In this document: piece by piece, positions 47,088 through 58,373 of the stretch
How the letters are laid out: every line of letters begins with the position of its first letter
Numbering within the stretch: position 1 is the stretch's first letter
Source of the DNA: Tachypleus tridentatus
Taxonomy: Eukaryota; Arthropoda; Merostomata; Xiphosura; Limulidae
Assembly: GCF_004210375.1 (NCBI RefSeq)
Contig: NC_134828.1
Span: forward strand, 20,142,400 to 20,206,399
Length of the DNA stretch: 64,000 nt
Reading direction: 5' to 3'
Made by a program: the position numbers and the translations under genes
Notes under the pieces: model-generated
What the model saw: the letters and a program-made list of their open reading frames with translations, nothing else
Told to the model about the DNA's origin: nothing
Database searches by the model: none

Positions 47088-48110
47088 TCAAGTACCTATT
47101 TCTGGTATGTAATCTAGAAATTATCTAAATCTACCTAATTAGCAAAGTACTTATAAGTATCAAATAGACAACCATCTAAGTGTATCTAGCCCACAAAATA
47201 TGTAATAATAATAACTGTGCAAAATGATTAAGATTACCTAGAAAACACATTAATAATCCACATCTAACTTACAATTCATCTGAAGTAATCTAGATGACAA
47301 AGGACACATAATTACATCAAACACTGAAGAAAATTATGAGAATAAAGCATGGAGATAAAACAATGAAAAATATCATTCTTATAGATTAGTGAATTACATG
47401 TTACTAGTAAAGATATGTGACATACAAGCTATTTAAACATATATAGCTTAAAAAGTACTGATAAATATCAGACAAACCATCTAAATCGGCATAGTCCACA
47501 AAATAATAAAAAAAAAATGTGCAAACCAATAAAAATTACCTAGAAAACACATTAAGAATCAATATTAATTCACAAATCCTCTAAATTAACCTAAAGAAAA
47601 AAGGACACATTTAAGTCCTACACTAACAAAAATTAAGATGATAAAGCACACAGTTAAGATTGATGAAGAAAATTATGAAAAGATAATAGGAATTGTTTGT
47701 CTGAAGTTAAGCACAAAAGTTTCACAATGGGTTATCTATGCTCTGTCCACCACGAGTATTGAAACCCAGTTTCTGATATTGTAAATCCACAGACATACTG
47801 TTGCACCATTTGAGAGCTGGAATAACAAATAAGATGTTACAAGTAGTAATCATGTGTAACTTGCAATCAATTTAAACATACTTAGTTAAAGAACTTAGTA
47901 AAATAACCTAACAAGCCCTTGAAATTTGTTAAGTCTACACAGTATTTAATATTAATGAATATGCAAAGAAAAACAACAAAGTAATAATCAATATCTCATT
48001 TGCAATGCCTCTAAAGACACTTAGATGACAAATGACACATAAATTTCCAACATAGCAAAGTCCAAACAGAGATGACACAAAATACTTAATTCTTCCATTT
48101 TTAGATAAGG
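46970..48110. repeat. highly diverged tandem repeat, units of roughly 350-400 bp
   Basis: A shared series of words recurs: aaaccatctaa, tcnacaaaata, aattacctagaaaacacatt, gatgacaaaggacacat, aagatgataaagcacac. Copies start near 47150, 47460 and 47880, with a partial one near 46990. A SINE interrupts the second copy. They adjoin a DIRS-like relic and may be its end region. Confidence 0.55.
47692..47820 (-). mobile_element. tRNA-derived SINE (short type)
   Basis: Reverse-complement order: attgtttgtctgaagttaag, tttcacaatgggttatctat, gctctgtccaccacgagtat, then a tRNA-like head with box-B-like cgagtattgaaacc. Confidence 0.75.
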
Positions 48111-48119
48111 ACAAAGCCA

Positions 48120-49338
48120 CACAAAAAGTATTGGAGCCAAGCTACAAGTGTATTAACCAAGAGTGAAGCATTCATGTTGAAATACTTATCATGGATTCCT
48201 GATAGAGCTGGAAGCAACAGGATAAAGGACAGGAAGAACAATTCACCACCAAAGTGAATGACATTGCAGTACAGGAATGGGTGGAAGGTGAAAACTCTTT
48301 AAGAAGTGTACAGTGTAATAGATTAAAATAAGCTACTGGAGAAAAAGAGTCCAAATTATTTTCTCATTAATTGTATTTTTTCTCAGAAACAATGCCACAT
48401 GAAAAATAAGAAGAAATAACTGTTGAACATACAAACGTAGCTTCCTGCAAATTAAGACATAAACTTTCTTTGCAGATGAAGTCTAACCTGATTCCTGAGA
48501 AGCTGTTTAACAGTAACATTTTCGACTGTAACAGGAAATGCATAGTTGACACAATGTTTGCAATTCATGAGATCTCTTATATTTCAGTAGCATGCAAAAA
48601 AACATAACTAAACAATGCTGTACCAATAGAGAAGGTGTGAAAGGAGGTAAGACCATATCAGAAGTTAACATTTTTCTTGTGTATTTCTTTCAGAATCTGC
48701 CAATTCTTAAAAGTGAGGATTGAGTGAGAATGGCAGAAAGAGCTAAGCTGCTTCAATATAGGGAGCACAATACTGTTGGTGGAAAGTAGTCACATGATAT
48801 GTACATGTTCAGAAATGGTGCAAAATTGATAGGGGTATATAGACTGGTGCACTGATTGAGAAAAGTTTTTAACAATGCTCAAAGAGCAAAAGAAATGTGA
48901 TATAGCTGTGTTTGAGATCATACTGGAATAATTATTATTAAAACAATGCAACACATATAATACAATATGTTAATAATATAATAACACTTATTTATTGCTA
49001 AAGTACAGTTTATTAATACAATCACACTGTCTGCTTTAAACTCAATTATCAAATAATACAAATATTACTATGTAACCAAGAGTTTACCAACACAGTTACA
49101 TAATAAACTCTCTAAAGACACAGAGCATTGTTTACTAACACAATCACATTGTAGTGTTAATGAACAAAATGACATTATGATTTGTTTGGTTTTAAAACAC
49201 TTAAGTAACACAGACACAAATATCAGACACTAAATATTCCACTTAATAAATCAAGTAACAAAAGTATTTAAAATTTTTACTCAGAATATAGTCTTCTAAC
49301 ATAGTCCAATGCAGAACTTCATATTGTTTTTCATTAAC
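48120..49338. other. intron-like, no gene seen
   Basis: AT-rich. A degenerate repeat occurs at about 49007-49160 (tttattaatacaatcacact / tttactaacacaatcacatt, about 123 bp apart). Nothing coding. Confidence 0.45.
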
Positions 49339-49505
49339 CTGCTATATTGCTGTCATTTACACAATATTTAATTATTCTTGTTAATTTGTCTTGTGAGATT
49401 CATTAACATATATTTCTTTACATCTAGCAAATGTTTAGTATTATTTAATTGGTCCTGAAGTCTCCACAATGTTCTATTTACAAAGGCCTTCAGTAAATTC
49501 TTAAA
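49339..49505 (-). pseudogene. candidate dynein heavy chain tail exon
   Basis: Acceptor gtgtttttctag. Reads FKNLLKAFVNRTLWRLQDQL, NNTKHLLDVKKYMLMNL and hits a stop unless the frame changes near 49383. The donor is uncertain (gttaatg at 49338 or 49415). The pattern of an amphipathic helix ending in L.D.KKYM suits a dynein tail, but identity is weak. Confidence 0.35.
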
Positions 49506-49580
49506 CTAGAAAAACACATTATAGCAAAAAAATATCTGATAATAATAGCCTCTGAAGAGAATACATAAAAAAGTTTGCGT

Positions 49581-49697
49581 GTGCGTGTTTTTATACAGCA
49601 AAGTCACATTGGGCTATCTGATGAGCCCACTGAGAGGAATCGAACCCCTGATTTTAGCTTTGTAAATCTGGAGACATACCGCTGTACTAGCGGGGGG
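49581..49697 (-). mobile_element. tRNA-derived SINE (short type)
   Basis: gtgtttttatacagcaaagt, cacattgggctatctgatga, then the head gaggaatcgaacccctgatt and accgctgtactagcgggggg (reverse complement of the tRNA-like A box). Confidence 0.85.
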
Positions 49698-49740
49698 AGA
49701 AAAGCTTTAATGTAGTAAAAAATTTATTGTTGTTTTAGTA

Positions 49741-49846
49741 AAATCCTACACATTGGACTGTGTTTTCTGTCCACTGTAGTGAATTGAACTCATGAATTTA
49801 GAGATTTAAATCCATAAAGTTACTGCTGACCCACTGGGTTTGGGGA
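49741..49846 (-). mobile_element. old tRNA-derived SINE (short type)
   Basis: Same order as the neighbouring copy but more diverged: ttggactgtgttttctgtcc, gtgaattgaactcatgaatt, ttactgctgacccactggg. Confidence 0.6.
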
Positions 49847-50670
49847 CTGCTAAAAAGTTAGAATTCAGTCAGTTTTGCTGAGGTTTGTTTTTGTAATTAT
49901 AAATATATTTAGAATAACTTATCCATTTTACAAATGCTCTTAAATGTTTACTACATCATACATATATATATCAAGCAGAAATGTTGTTTGTGCATATACA
50001 CTTCTCACCTACACTTGACATGCACCTTCAGGGCCTCTACAGAAAGTCTTGATGGATCAGCACATAAACTTAGTTCTCTATGTTATCCCCCCTTGGTCAC
50101 TATGTATTTTACCTACTATTTTACTGATATCTATTTAACTCTGAAAGTACTCTTAGCACCCTCCTAGGAGTGATATTGGTGGGCTTGCATTTGGATCTAA
50201 TCGCTGTATGTTACTTTCTAAGGACTACTGTGTCTTCTCCCCGTGTGCTGAGAAGATATATCAGATATTTGAATATCATAAGCATGGGATGGCTTTGGAA
50301 TGACTGTAACCATTCTGCACATTACTCAAGCCTACTCAGTTAGAGACTGCATGATTATTCCCATTTCTAAATAAGTCATATGTAGAGTTTTGTTTTTAAT
50401 CTGTAATTTGTCTCAAAAGGACAGTGTACATCCTGTGCACAATATTGCTGTGGATCCATACTAAATTTTGCACTTCGCTGCTCCACTAGAAGTAACATGT
50501 TAGGCAGCACAAACATAAGCAGTTTTTCTATTATCCCATAGTTAGCCATCATAATCAAATATAAAATGATTAAATATAATGGAAAAAAACTGTTAATTCT
50601 TTATATTTTAACATGATCACTGATCAAATGATGCAAATAAATTTCCTACTTTAATAACTTGAAAACATAC
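49847..50670. other. intron-like, no gene seen
   Basis: A 77-codon plus frame at 49934-50167 has no motif. Some C/T-rich stretches near 50.04-50.25 kb resemble the decayed DIRS-like blocks but contain nothing diagnostic. Confidence 0.4.
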
Positions 50671-50948
50671 CTCACCATCTAAAATGTAAAGATACTTATT
50701 AAAGTTGTTCATGTATTTCTGAAGATGCTGGAATTGTTCTTTGACAACAGTTAATATCTGTGTCTTGATAATACTTGAGAGCCAAAACATACTGTATTCA
50801 GATGATTTTCAACTCGAGGAATTATTCTGACAGAATGAAGCAAAGAATCCAAGATATCCAACAAAACTGTTTCAAAATTATGGTAAGTTGGTTCAAGTTT
50901 GATCTGCTGTCCAACTGCAACCAATTTTATAATAAACATGTGATTTTC
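50671..50948 (-). pseudogene. dynein heavy chain tail exon
   Basis: Acceptor ttttttgtttcag, donor gtatgttttc. Reads ENHMFIIKLVAVGQQIKLEP, TYHNFETVLLDILDSLLHSV, RIIPRVENHL, a good match to the tail pattern (LV....I.FEP.F..FE..LL.I.D.I......IPRVE..L). After a TTTT run near 50788 the frame moves by one and continues WLSSIIKTQILTVVKEQFQH then LQKYMNNFNKYLYILDGE. One extra T would restore 93 codons, so this break may be a homopolymer error. Confidence 0.8.
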
Positions 50949-52300
50949 CTGAAACAAAAAAGAAATGTATACAAATTTTACTCTAAAGAGAAATAGATAT
51001 TTTTGTGCAACATACTGGATGGTTGCATCTTACCTACTCTACAAAGCCTAAAAACACATTTGTAAAAGTTTAGAAAATATTTTAATGTTTTCTAACTAAT
51101 CTGTAACATTTTTTTTCTTTTTTCTTTTTGTGACAAGCAAGTAAACAACTGCATGAAGGTTGTATAGGTATGCAAACATGTATTTTAAAATGGAGTCCTC
51201 TGTTATACAGAACTTATCAACTAAAACTAACTGCTCACCATACTTAACTCTCAATTTGTATAAAATATATTTTTGTACAGCAAAGGATTTGAACTGTACA
51301 AGAAAATGGCTGTGTTCATTTTCTACTTATGTATGTGTGGTGATGAAAAGCATTATTTTTACAGTTAATAGGTTTTAATTTTTATCTTATGTGGAGTAAT
51401 AATCAAAGTTTAAATTTTTATCTTATCTGAAGTAATAATCAAAGTCTTAATAAAAAAGGTAAACAAAGTTCTGATACTGTAATGAACATCACATATGAAC
51501 ACAAACAGTACAAAATGATTTGCAGTAATTTAAGGTGTATGTATAAAACTCATGAACATTACACTCAGATTAGTTGACTAACTTTTATCCACAAAGAAGA
51601 AAGAAAAGTATATTTAGCCCATATTTGGAAGTAAATTTTCTACAATGCTAAATAAACAACAAAACCAATGTTTAAAGTAATTTTTTAAGAAATTTTCCAT
51701 TGGTTTTTTTGTAAACAATGAAAATATCTTTTCTGTGGTAAACTTTAGAAAATAACATGGGAATGTATTCAAGGTACAAGTTCTTTTACAAGGCAATCAA
51801 GCTTGGTCATTGAAATTACATAATATACATAGAATTATGCTATTTTAGGTAAAGTAATAAAAACAAAAAAGAAATGAATCCTACTAATTATAAGCTAATC
51901 AAGCTTACAAAGTTAAATGTGAATTAAAACACACAAGAGAAACAATCATGTATACACAAAATGTTTTGGGAGAGTAACCAAAACTGTTTTTCCTTCTTCT
52001 GAAAGCTGTTAGTTTGTATCACTGTAGTTTAACTTTTTTTAATGTTGAAGAATATATACTCAGCAGTGTGTTGTGGTTCTTGCACTTGTATATTCTTTGT
52101 AAACCTTTTTTTGAAAATGCAGAAAAAATGTTTTAGGACTGTTTCTCTTGTGTGTAAATTAAAGTTTTTCTACTTTTATTCTTAATGCAAATCTTATGTG
52201 AGTTGTATGATAGTGTCAGTTAACATTAACTTTGATATTCAAAGATGACTACAACGATAACTTGAATTTTATAATTCAGATGTTTTACCTCCAAACATTG
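50949..52300. other. intron-like, no gene seen
   Basis: AT-rich, with a short duplication near 51390-51450 (tttttatcttatgtggagta / tttttatcttatctgaagta). No convincing coding sequence. Confidence 0.5.
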
Positions 52301-52639
52301 TAAATGGGTTGGTAAATGTTGTGTAGCAACTTTCCACTGGCTAAGGCTAACCACTTCAAAAAAGAATTTCAAAAGATTAAAAAAAATAGAAAGACACAAG
52401 AGGCTTATGCCTTCATCACTATTATAAATAAAGAGATGTGTAAACTGTGGGAGATGGCAGCAAGGGCTTGCTTTTATAAGAAAGGGTACATCAACTAACA
52501 ATGATTTTCAGAAAGTTAGGAAGAGTATTATACAGTGGAGGTAACTGTAACGAGCCTGTTCTATTGAACAAAATATTTTATTCATTGAATTGTATATACA
52601 AGGAACTACTAAAGAGAAAGTCAACAAAAGAAACAGAGA

Positions 52640-53635
52640 AGGATGTGGATGATAACCTAAGAAGATTGTAGTTATGTGTGATTCCTTGACAAAGTATGTG
52701 AATAGGATTGTTCATAAATACAGAGAAAATAATTAAACAAATGTATTCCTTTAGAAATAAAAGGGTAGCTCCAAATACAAAATCAGGTTGGTTCACAAAG
52801 GGTATAAGAGATAAAATTAAAGAAAAGCATTGTATATTCAAGAAATATTACAAAGTCTTCAGATAAGGTAAAACCCTTTAGAACTGATAGAGATCGGCCT
52901 ATATTTAATGATTATGAGAAGGCTGGGTTATTAAATTTGTTTTTCTTCAGTTTTAATTAATGAATATTTAAAAGGTATTCTAATCTTGAACAGGTTGAAA
53001 AAGATGAATTCATTAATTCTGAGATTGTTTAGAAAACATTGAGCAGTTTAAAGAACGATAATGCTACTGGGCTAGATATTTACCAAGAAATTTGAAGGAG
53101 GTTAAGGATTAGATATATAAGCTGCTTGCTACTATTTTTGTTAGTTCTTGAATAGTGGGCAGGTGCCAAAGGATTGTAAGTTAGCTAATATTTCACTCCT
53201 CTTTTCATGAGAGATAATAATTCTCCCAGTGATTATAAGTGTATTAATCTTACATCAGTTGTGAAAAAAATTTAAGAAAGTCTGATAATAGAGGCTTTAC
53301 AAAGTCATTTCAAAGGGTTACTGATTATGTAGATGAGGATAACAGTGTAGATTTGGTATATTAACCTTCAGAAAGCATTTGACAAGGTGCTAAATAAAAC
53401 ATTTAAAAGGAATTATCTCTGTAGGTATTAGAAAAAAATTACCTAACTGGATAGAAGAGCAGCTGAATGGAAGATTGTCACTGTAAATACAATTCAGTCA
53501 CACTATTAATATCACAAGTGAGAGACAGGTTTAGAACCTTTGCTCATTTTTTGATTTACATCAATGACATAATAAAGGAACAATTAGTTCTAATAATAAA
53601 ATAATTGTACAGGTGATAAAATAACAAATGCAAAA
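52640..53635 (+). mobile_element. decayed CR1-like LINE reverse transcriptase
   Basis: Plus-strand relic with many stops and shifts. In order: SVLINEYLKG, KTLSSLKNDNATGLD (53058 region, RT motif 1), NSGQVPKDCKLANISL, SPSDYKCINLTSVV, VTDYVDEDNSVDLVY, QKAFDKV (motif A, about 53369-53390), LPNWIEEQLNG and FLIYINDIIKE (motif B/C spacing). This is the CR1-type RT order. The endonuclease and 3' end are not recognised; upstream limits are vague. Confidence 0.75.
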
Positions 53636-53654
53636 TAGATTATAAAGTAATGTT

Positions 53655-53750
53655 GAAAGAGTCAACAATTTAAAATAACTTTATTGATAAAACATGAATA
53701 CCATGTTTTGGGCAACAGCACTTCATCAGCTCTGGAGTATTTGTGTACAA
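53655..53750 (-). mobile_element. possible old PLE tail with hammerhead-like core
   Basis: On the minus strand: ctccagagCTGATGA, agtgctgttgccc, AAAAC, atggtattcatg. If two CpG decays are allowed, the middle would be a GCGC-paired stem II followed by GAAAC, as in PLE-type hammerheads. The sequence differs from the young PLE, so it would belong to another subfamily. Confidence 0.35.
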
Positions 53751-54418
53751 ATTATTGTTATGAAATAATTTCATGTGGCTTTGCATATGTGAAGATTCTC
53801 TTTAATGAGCTATGAAAGTTGGTTTACTCCTAACAGGTTCAGTTTCTGTTTTTCATTTATCTTATCAACACTATTTACTCTTCCACTTCACTTATTTGCT
53901 GAATGAAATTTTCACATTTTTCCATCTCAAGCAAGATCCGTTAATCATAGTTTGAGATGCAGTGATGTAGTTGGTTAATTGTTCAGCTTAAATTGTTGAT
54001 CATAAATGAGGAGTGTTTTGTATTTTCTTTGCATCCATTCATCATTCAATGAGTCTTTTATTCTGAAGTGTCCACTGCTCAGTTTCTCACTTCAGTCTTA
54101 GTTTAGATTATTGTAAATTCCAGAGTTATTCAACTTTATATGCTCCAGGTCCAGTATTTAACACATTCAGTTCAATGAGATGTCAATAAAACATTTAATC
54201 TACAGTTACACATTTTTTTTAAACATTTTTTGTATTACTGGTAACTTTCTTTTACAGATAATCAATTCTTTTGGTAAAAATTAATTATGTATTTATAACA
54301 GACAAAATGTAGTAAAAGTTTATGCATTTACAAATAGGAAATAGGGCAAACCCATGTTATTCTAAAGATAAATTAAACATCTCTCTTTAAAATGTCAGGC
54401 AAATATTGGCATAACTAC
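53751..54418. other. intron-like, no gene seen
   Basis: AT-rich; nothing recognised. Confidence 0.5.
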
Positions 54419-54601
54419 CTTAGATCTGCATAAAATTCAGTGTATTTTTCCATAAACACCTTGCAGAGAGATTGGAGTTGCAGAGTCATTAGCATTGCTG
54501 CATAGTCAAAGAAAGACTGTAGATGAAGCTGAATAGTGGGAGACGGAACATGCTTCTGCTTGATACCATGATGAATTATGTTTTGTACAGCTGTAAACCA
54601 C
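54419..54601 (-). pseudogene. dynein heavy chain tail exon
   Basis: Acceptor ttttcttctttcag, donor gtagttatg. Open throughout 183 bp: WFTAVQNIIHHGIKQKHVPS, PTIQLHLQSFFDYAAMLMTL, QLQSLCKVFMEKYTEFYADL. AAMLMTLQLQSL fits the LMS.QLRSLV motif of axonemal dynein tails. The cleanest exon of the set; further 5' exons are not recognised in the window. Confidence 0.75.
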
Positions 54602-54666
54602 CTGAAAGAAGAAAACCTACTTATTAATACGTTGTAAACATCACAATCTGAGTTGATGCTTTTCAG

Positions 54667-55003
54667 TTTTCCTATTGTTATTATAATAACAAGAAAAAAA
54701 GGATTTACAAATCTATATTTTATAAACAGAATTTTAAGAAATGTCCTAGTCTTCCCACATTTTCTGAAACTGAGGATATAAAACTTGCTTTCTTAAAGAA
54801 CTCATTATCTTATATTCTACATAATATTATATTTCTCTGTTTTCCTGTTGTTATTATAATAACAAGGAAAAAAAGGATTTACAAATCTATATTTTATAAA
54901 CAGAATTTTAAGAAATGTCCTAGTCTTCCCACATTTTCTGAAACTGAGGATATAAAAACTTGCTTTCTTAAAGAACTCATTTTCTTATATTTTACATGTG
55001 AAT
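54667..55003. repeat. tandem duplication, 173-bp period
   Basis: gttattataataacaag then a 160-bp stretch at 54677 recurs at 54850, nearly identical (for example aatttaagaaatgtcctag-type segment, aaactgaggatata), differing by a few bases including A-run lengths. A recent local duplication in an intron or 5' of the dynein relic. Confidence 0.93.
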
Positions 55004-55614
55004 GATTAAGTATACAAATACTACATATCTTTCTTTCCCATAGTATTTATTATTTACAACAATCTTTAATTTTTTAAATTCTGATTAAACCTGGTAGCTG
55101 TCACATGAAACATCAAACCTGAGGTGTTACTTCTGTGACTCAATATTTCAAGAAGACAACGTACTATTTGTGGGATAGTTTAATTGCATTCTACTTGACC
55201 TTGTGTTTGTGAGGATACTTTGAAGTTGTCACAAGAAACAAAGACATTTCTATGTCCTGGTACCCTTTTCTGCATTTTCTTGTGATAAGCAAATTTTATG
55301 GTTATGATGAAGCCTTCAATTGAATCTGCAGGAGAGTAGTCTGTCTCTTTAAGAAAGCCAAAACTTGGTTCTTGAAGTCTTATCAATGTTTATACTTACT
55401 GAAAATGTGTACTACAGTTTAACTTTCTCATTTAGAATATCCTTTAGTTTCCTTGATACAATAAATAGTGTTGAATTTGTTGTCTTTTTTATTCCATTTG
55501 TTACAAATCACAGCAATTTTTCTTCTCTAAATTAGATTCCTGAATCTCTCATTTTTGTGGAGATCAAGAGATGCATAATGATACAGAAAGTTCACTGTTA
55601 CATTACCGATCTGT
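55004..55614. other. no supported gene; one open frame at 55180-55386 (minus)
   Basis: The 68-codon minus frame contains LQEPSFGFLKETDYSPADS and FAYHKKMQKRVPGHRNVFV, which looks more protein-like than its neighbours, but I recognise nothing and see no good splice pair. It could be an upstream exon or a transposon scrap. Confidence 0.3.
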
Positions 55615-57650
55615 TGTTGCTTGATTAAGTGTTTTATGGCACAAAGCAGCTAGGCTATCTGCACCAAACATCTGGTAAAAGTTAAAAGTAAATTTAGTAA
55701 AATTCATAAAAGGAAATTAAGGTAAAACAAAACAAAGTTAAAAAAAACAACATAAATAGCATAAAACCAATGTTTACATCTAGTCTACAAAGTCAAGAAA
55801 AAATTACAGAAATTTAAGTTGTAAAGGACTTTCTGTAGTGTAACTGTAAAAATGATAACTCACCAGGAAGACTAACAGGTAAGTACAAAACCACCATCAG
55901 TCACCTGATATAATAATACCTTGCCAGGATGACTAATGGGTAGTTCGAACAGCAGCGCTAGTCACCTGAAGTTGGCCCTTCCAGTCCTTGCATCGAAGTT
56001 ATTTCATGTTAGGCCAGTTTCTAATTTTAAATTGAACTAGATGATTTTTAAAAGGGAACCACATTAAAAGGTGTAATGTAGAAATTAAAAGATTAATGAC
56101 CTTTAGAAAACTAAAAACATTACCAAGGTGGACAGTGTCACCATCACCGCACTAACATTATGGACAAACCTTGGGACAGAACATGTTTAAAATGGTGCCG
56201 TTGTTGACAGTCATAACAATGACAAGAAAGTAAAATGTGGCTTATTGTAATTTGAGTGTTACACAAACTACACACTGGTGCATCAGTTCCAGATAAAAAG
56301 CAAATGATGAGTTAAAAAAAACTGTGACCAATCGTAGTCTAGTTAAAACAACTTTACTCTCAATCCTGACGGAAACAAGACTTACTTAAAGTCCAATATA
56401 ATGTTTTATTTGGAAAAGCTTGTTTTCATGTTGCTAACTCAAGTCAACTGCCAGCTGGCAATAGAGATGAGTCTTGAATACAGGACCATGGTCTATGTAT
56501 GGGACAGGTACAGTGGTGATAGAGCCAGAGCAGATAGACTTAGCTGCAGTGTCCAGCAAGCTCATTCCCATGAATACCAAAGTGGCCTGGTATCCAGAAA
56601 AAACTGGATAGAAGTAGATGTTAAAGAGAAATGGGCCAGTGGTTTTGAATATCAGCAAGAACAGGGTGTAAATTAACTTGAAGCAATTCCAGGGCCAGTA
56701 GAGAACTATGCGAGGTCAGTACAAATAGTGCAGTTTGACTACTGCTTAACTTCTATGTGATCCAGGGCAGGGAAATAGCATACAGTTCAGCAGTAAACAC
56801 AGAGGCTGTAGTGGGGGATTCTGTAAAGCCACCGAACCACAACAATCCATGGCAGAGCCAACACAGTCACCTGATTTTTGAACCATCTATATAAATAGAA
56901 TGCAAGGATGGTTCAAAAGATGTTCAGCAAATTGCAGATAATATTTCCAATCAGGGTGTCAACTTTTCTCAGATGATTTAAAGATAAGTCACAATTAAGA
57001 AATGTAAGAAGCCATGGTAGGATCGGGCTAACCAGTGGATACAGCAATGTTTATTGAGAACAGACCCAATTCATCTAACTGTACCTGATATGAATGCCAA
57101 AAGGAGCAATGGCAAACCATCTGGTCTGAAAAGCATGGCCCAACAAGGAAGGAAAACAAAACCCCAGATGAGATGCTTTGGTAGAGTAACAAAGTATGAA
57201 AGCATATTGTAAAGACAGTTGCAAACAATGGAGGTGCAAAAGGTTCATGAGACTCTGTGTATAAGCTCTTGAACTGGGAGGTGCTGAAAGCCCCAGTGCA
57301 GAGCCAAAGACCTCAATGATGAATAGGATCTAGCATCTTTAAGGCCAAAGGTCAGCCAGAGTTACAGTTCAATAATCCACAGTCAAGTTGCGACTAATAA
57401 GAGCACTACATATCTTTAGCATAGAACGTCGATCTGCTGCCCAAGTGGTGGAAGAGAGGGACACAGAGGATGTCCTCGTGCTCTTATACATTTGACCCAT
57501 GTGTGGTGTAAGGTCAGCATACAGGCAAAGATAAGTTCCAAGAACCTTGTCTCAGGGACCACAGACAGCACAACTTCAGTGATATGGAGTTCAGGATCAG
57601 GTTTAATACACTTCTGACAATTTTGTTTAAGATCCAGTACTTACACTGTT
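55615..57650 (-). mobile_element. LINE with RNase H domain, 3' half (I/LOA/Nimb-like group), decayed
   Basis: Minus strand, 5' to 3'. End of the RT ORF near 57.2-57.45 kb (LDCGLLNCNSG, LDPIHHQGLWLCTGAFSTS, SLYTESHEP). RNase H at about 56.45-56.9 kb with DGSKNQV, AELYA-like and FWIPGHFGIHGNELA (the W.PGH.GI.GNE.AD motif, frame broken just after). Then a Cys/His motif at about 56.17-56.29 kb (PVCSLCNTQITISHILLSC), and a 3' UTR ending gtttggtgcagatagcctag, ctgctttgtgccataaaaca. Stops and shifts throughout. The 5' end is lost at the minisatellite and gap. Confidence 0.8.
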
Positions 57651-57873
57651 GACAAGTTTGATCAGATTCAGTACTTACACTGATGACAAGTTTGATCAGA
57701 TTCAGTACTTAAACTGATGACAAGTTTGATAAGATCCAGTACTTATACTGAAAACAAGTTGGATCAGATTCAGTACTTACACTGATGACAAGTTTGATCA
57801 GATTCAGTACTTTTACACTGATGACAAGTTTGATCAGATTCAGTACTTACACTGATGACAAGATTGATCATAT
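57625..57873. repeat. 34-bp minisatellite
   Basis: About seven direct repeats of gatcagattcagtacttaca ctgatgacaagttt with small variations, cut by the second gap, so the copy number is unknown. Confidence 0.95.
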
Positions 57874-58373
57874 NNNNNNNNNNNNNNNNNNNNNNNNNNN
57901 NNNNNNNNNNNNNNNNNNNNNNNNNNNNNNNNNNNNNNNNNNNNNNNNNNNNNNNNNNNNNNNNNNNNNNNNNNNNNNNNNNNNNNNNNNNNNNNNNNNN
58001 NNNNNNNNNNNNNNNNNNNNNNNNNNNNNNNNNNNNNNNNNNNNNNNNNNNNNNNNNNNNNNNNNNNNNNNNNNNNNNNNNNNNNNNNNNNNNNNNNNNN
58101 NNNNNNNNNNNNNNNNNNNNNNNNNNNNNNNNNNNNNNNNNNNNNNNNNNNNNNNNNNNNNNNNNNNNNNNNNNNNNNNNNNNNNNNNNNNNNNNNNNNN
58201 NNNNNNNNNNNNNNNNNNNNNNNNNNNNNNNNNNNNNNNNNNNNNNNNNNNNNNNNNNNNNNNNNNNNNNNNNNNNNNNNNNNNNNNNNNNNNNNNNNNN
58301 NNNNNNNNNNNNNNNNNNNNNNNNNNNNNNNNNNNNNNNNNNNNNNNNNNNNNNNNNNNNNNNNNNNNNNNNN
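57874..58373. other. assembly gap (500 N)
   Basis: 500 N placed directly after a minisatellite, like the first gap after the satellite. Confidence 0.99.

Larger units (their letters stand above)
39263..54601 (-). pseudogene. axonemal dynein heavy chain, partial and degraded gene (tail and linker exons)
   Basis: Nine minus-strand segments, most with splice signals, together follow the order of the N-terminal tail and linker (DHC_N1/DHC_N2) of an axonemal dynein heavy chain, the motor of cilia and sperm flagella. The clearest are FTTVDKNWRDTMKAAVLDRH (39.3 kb), [12 protein letters not shown]...[13 protein letters not shown] (39.9 kb) and CDEYKHIVDKALTIPK (40.9 kb). The segment between the last two in the family (about 200 residues or more) has no exon in 39.98-40.86 kb, and the AAA motor is not in the window. 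A nonsense codon, at least four frame breaks and a conserved-block deletion argue for a pseudogene. Some breaks lie in homopolymers and may be assembly errors; the deletion and nonsense are not explained that way. A relic of an ancestral gene duplicate is a reasonable inference. Confidence 0.75.
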
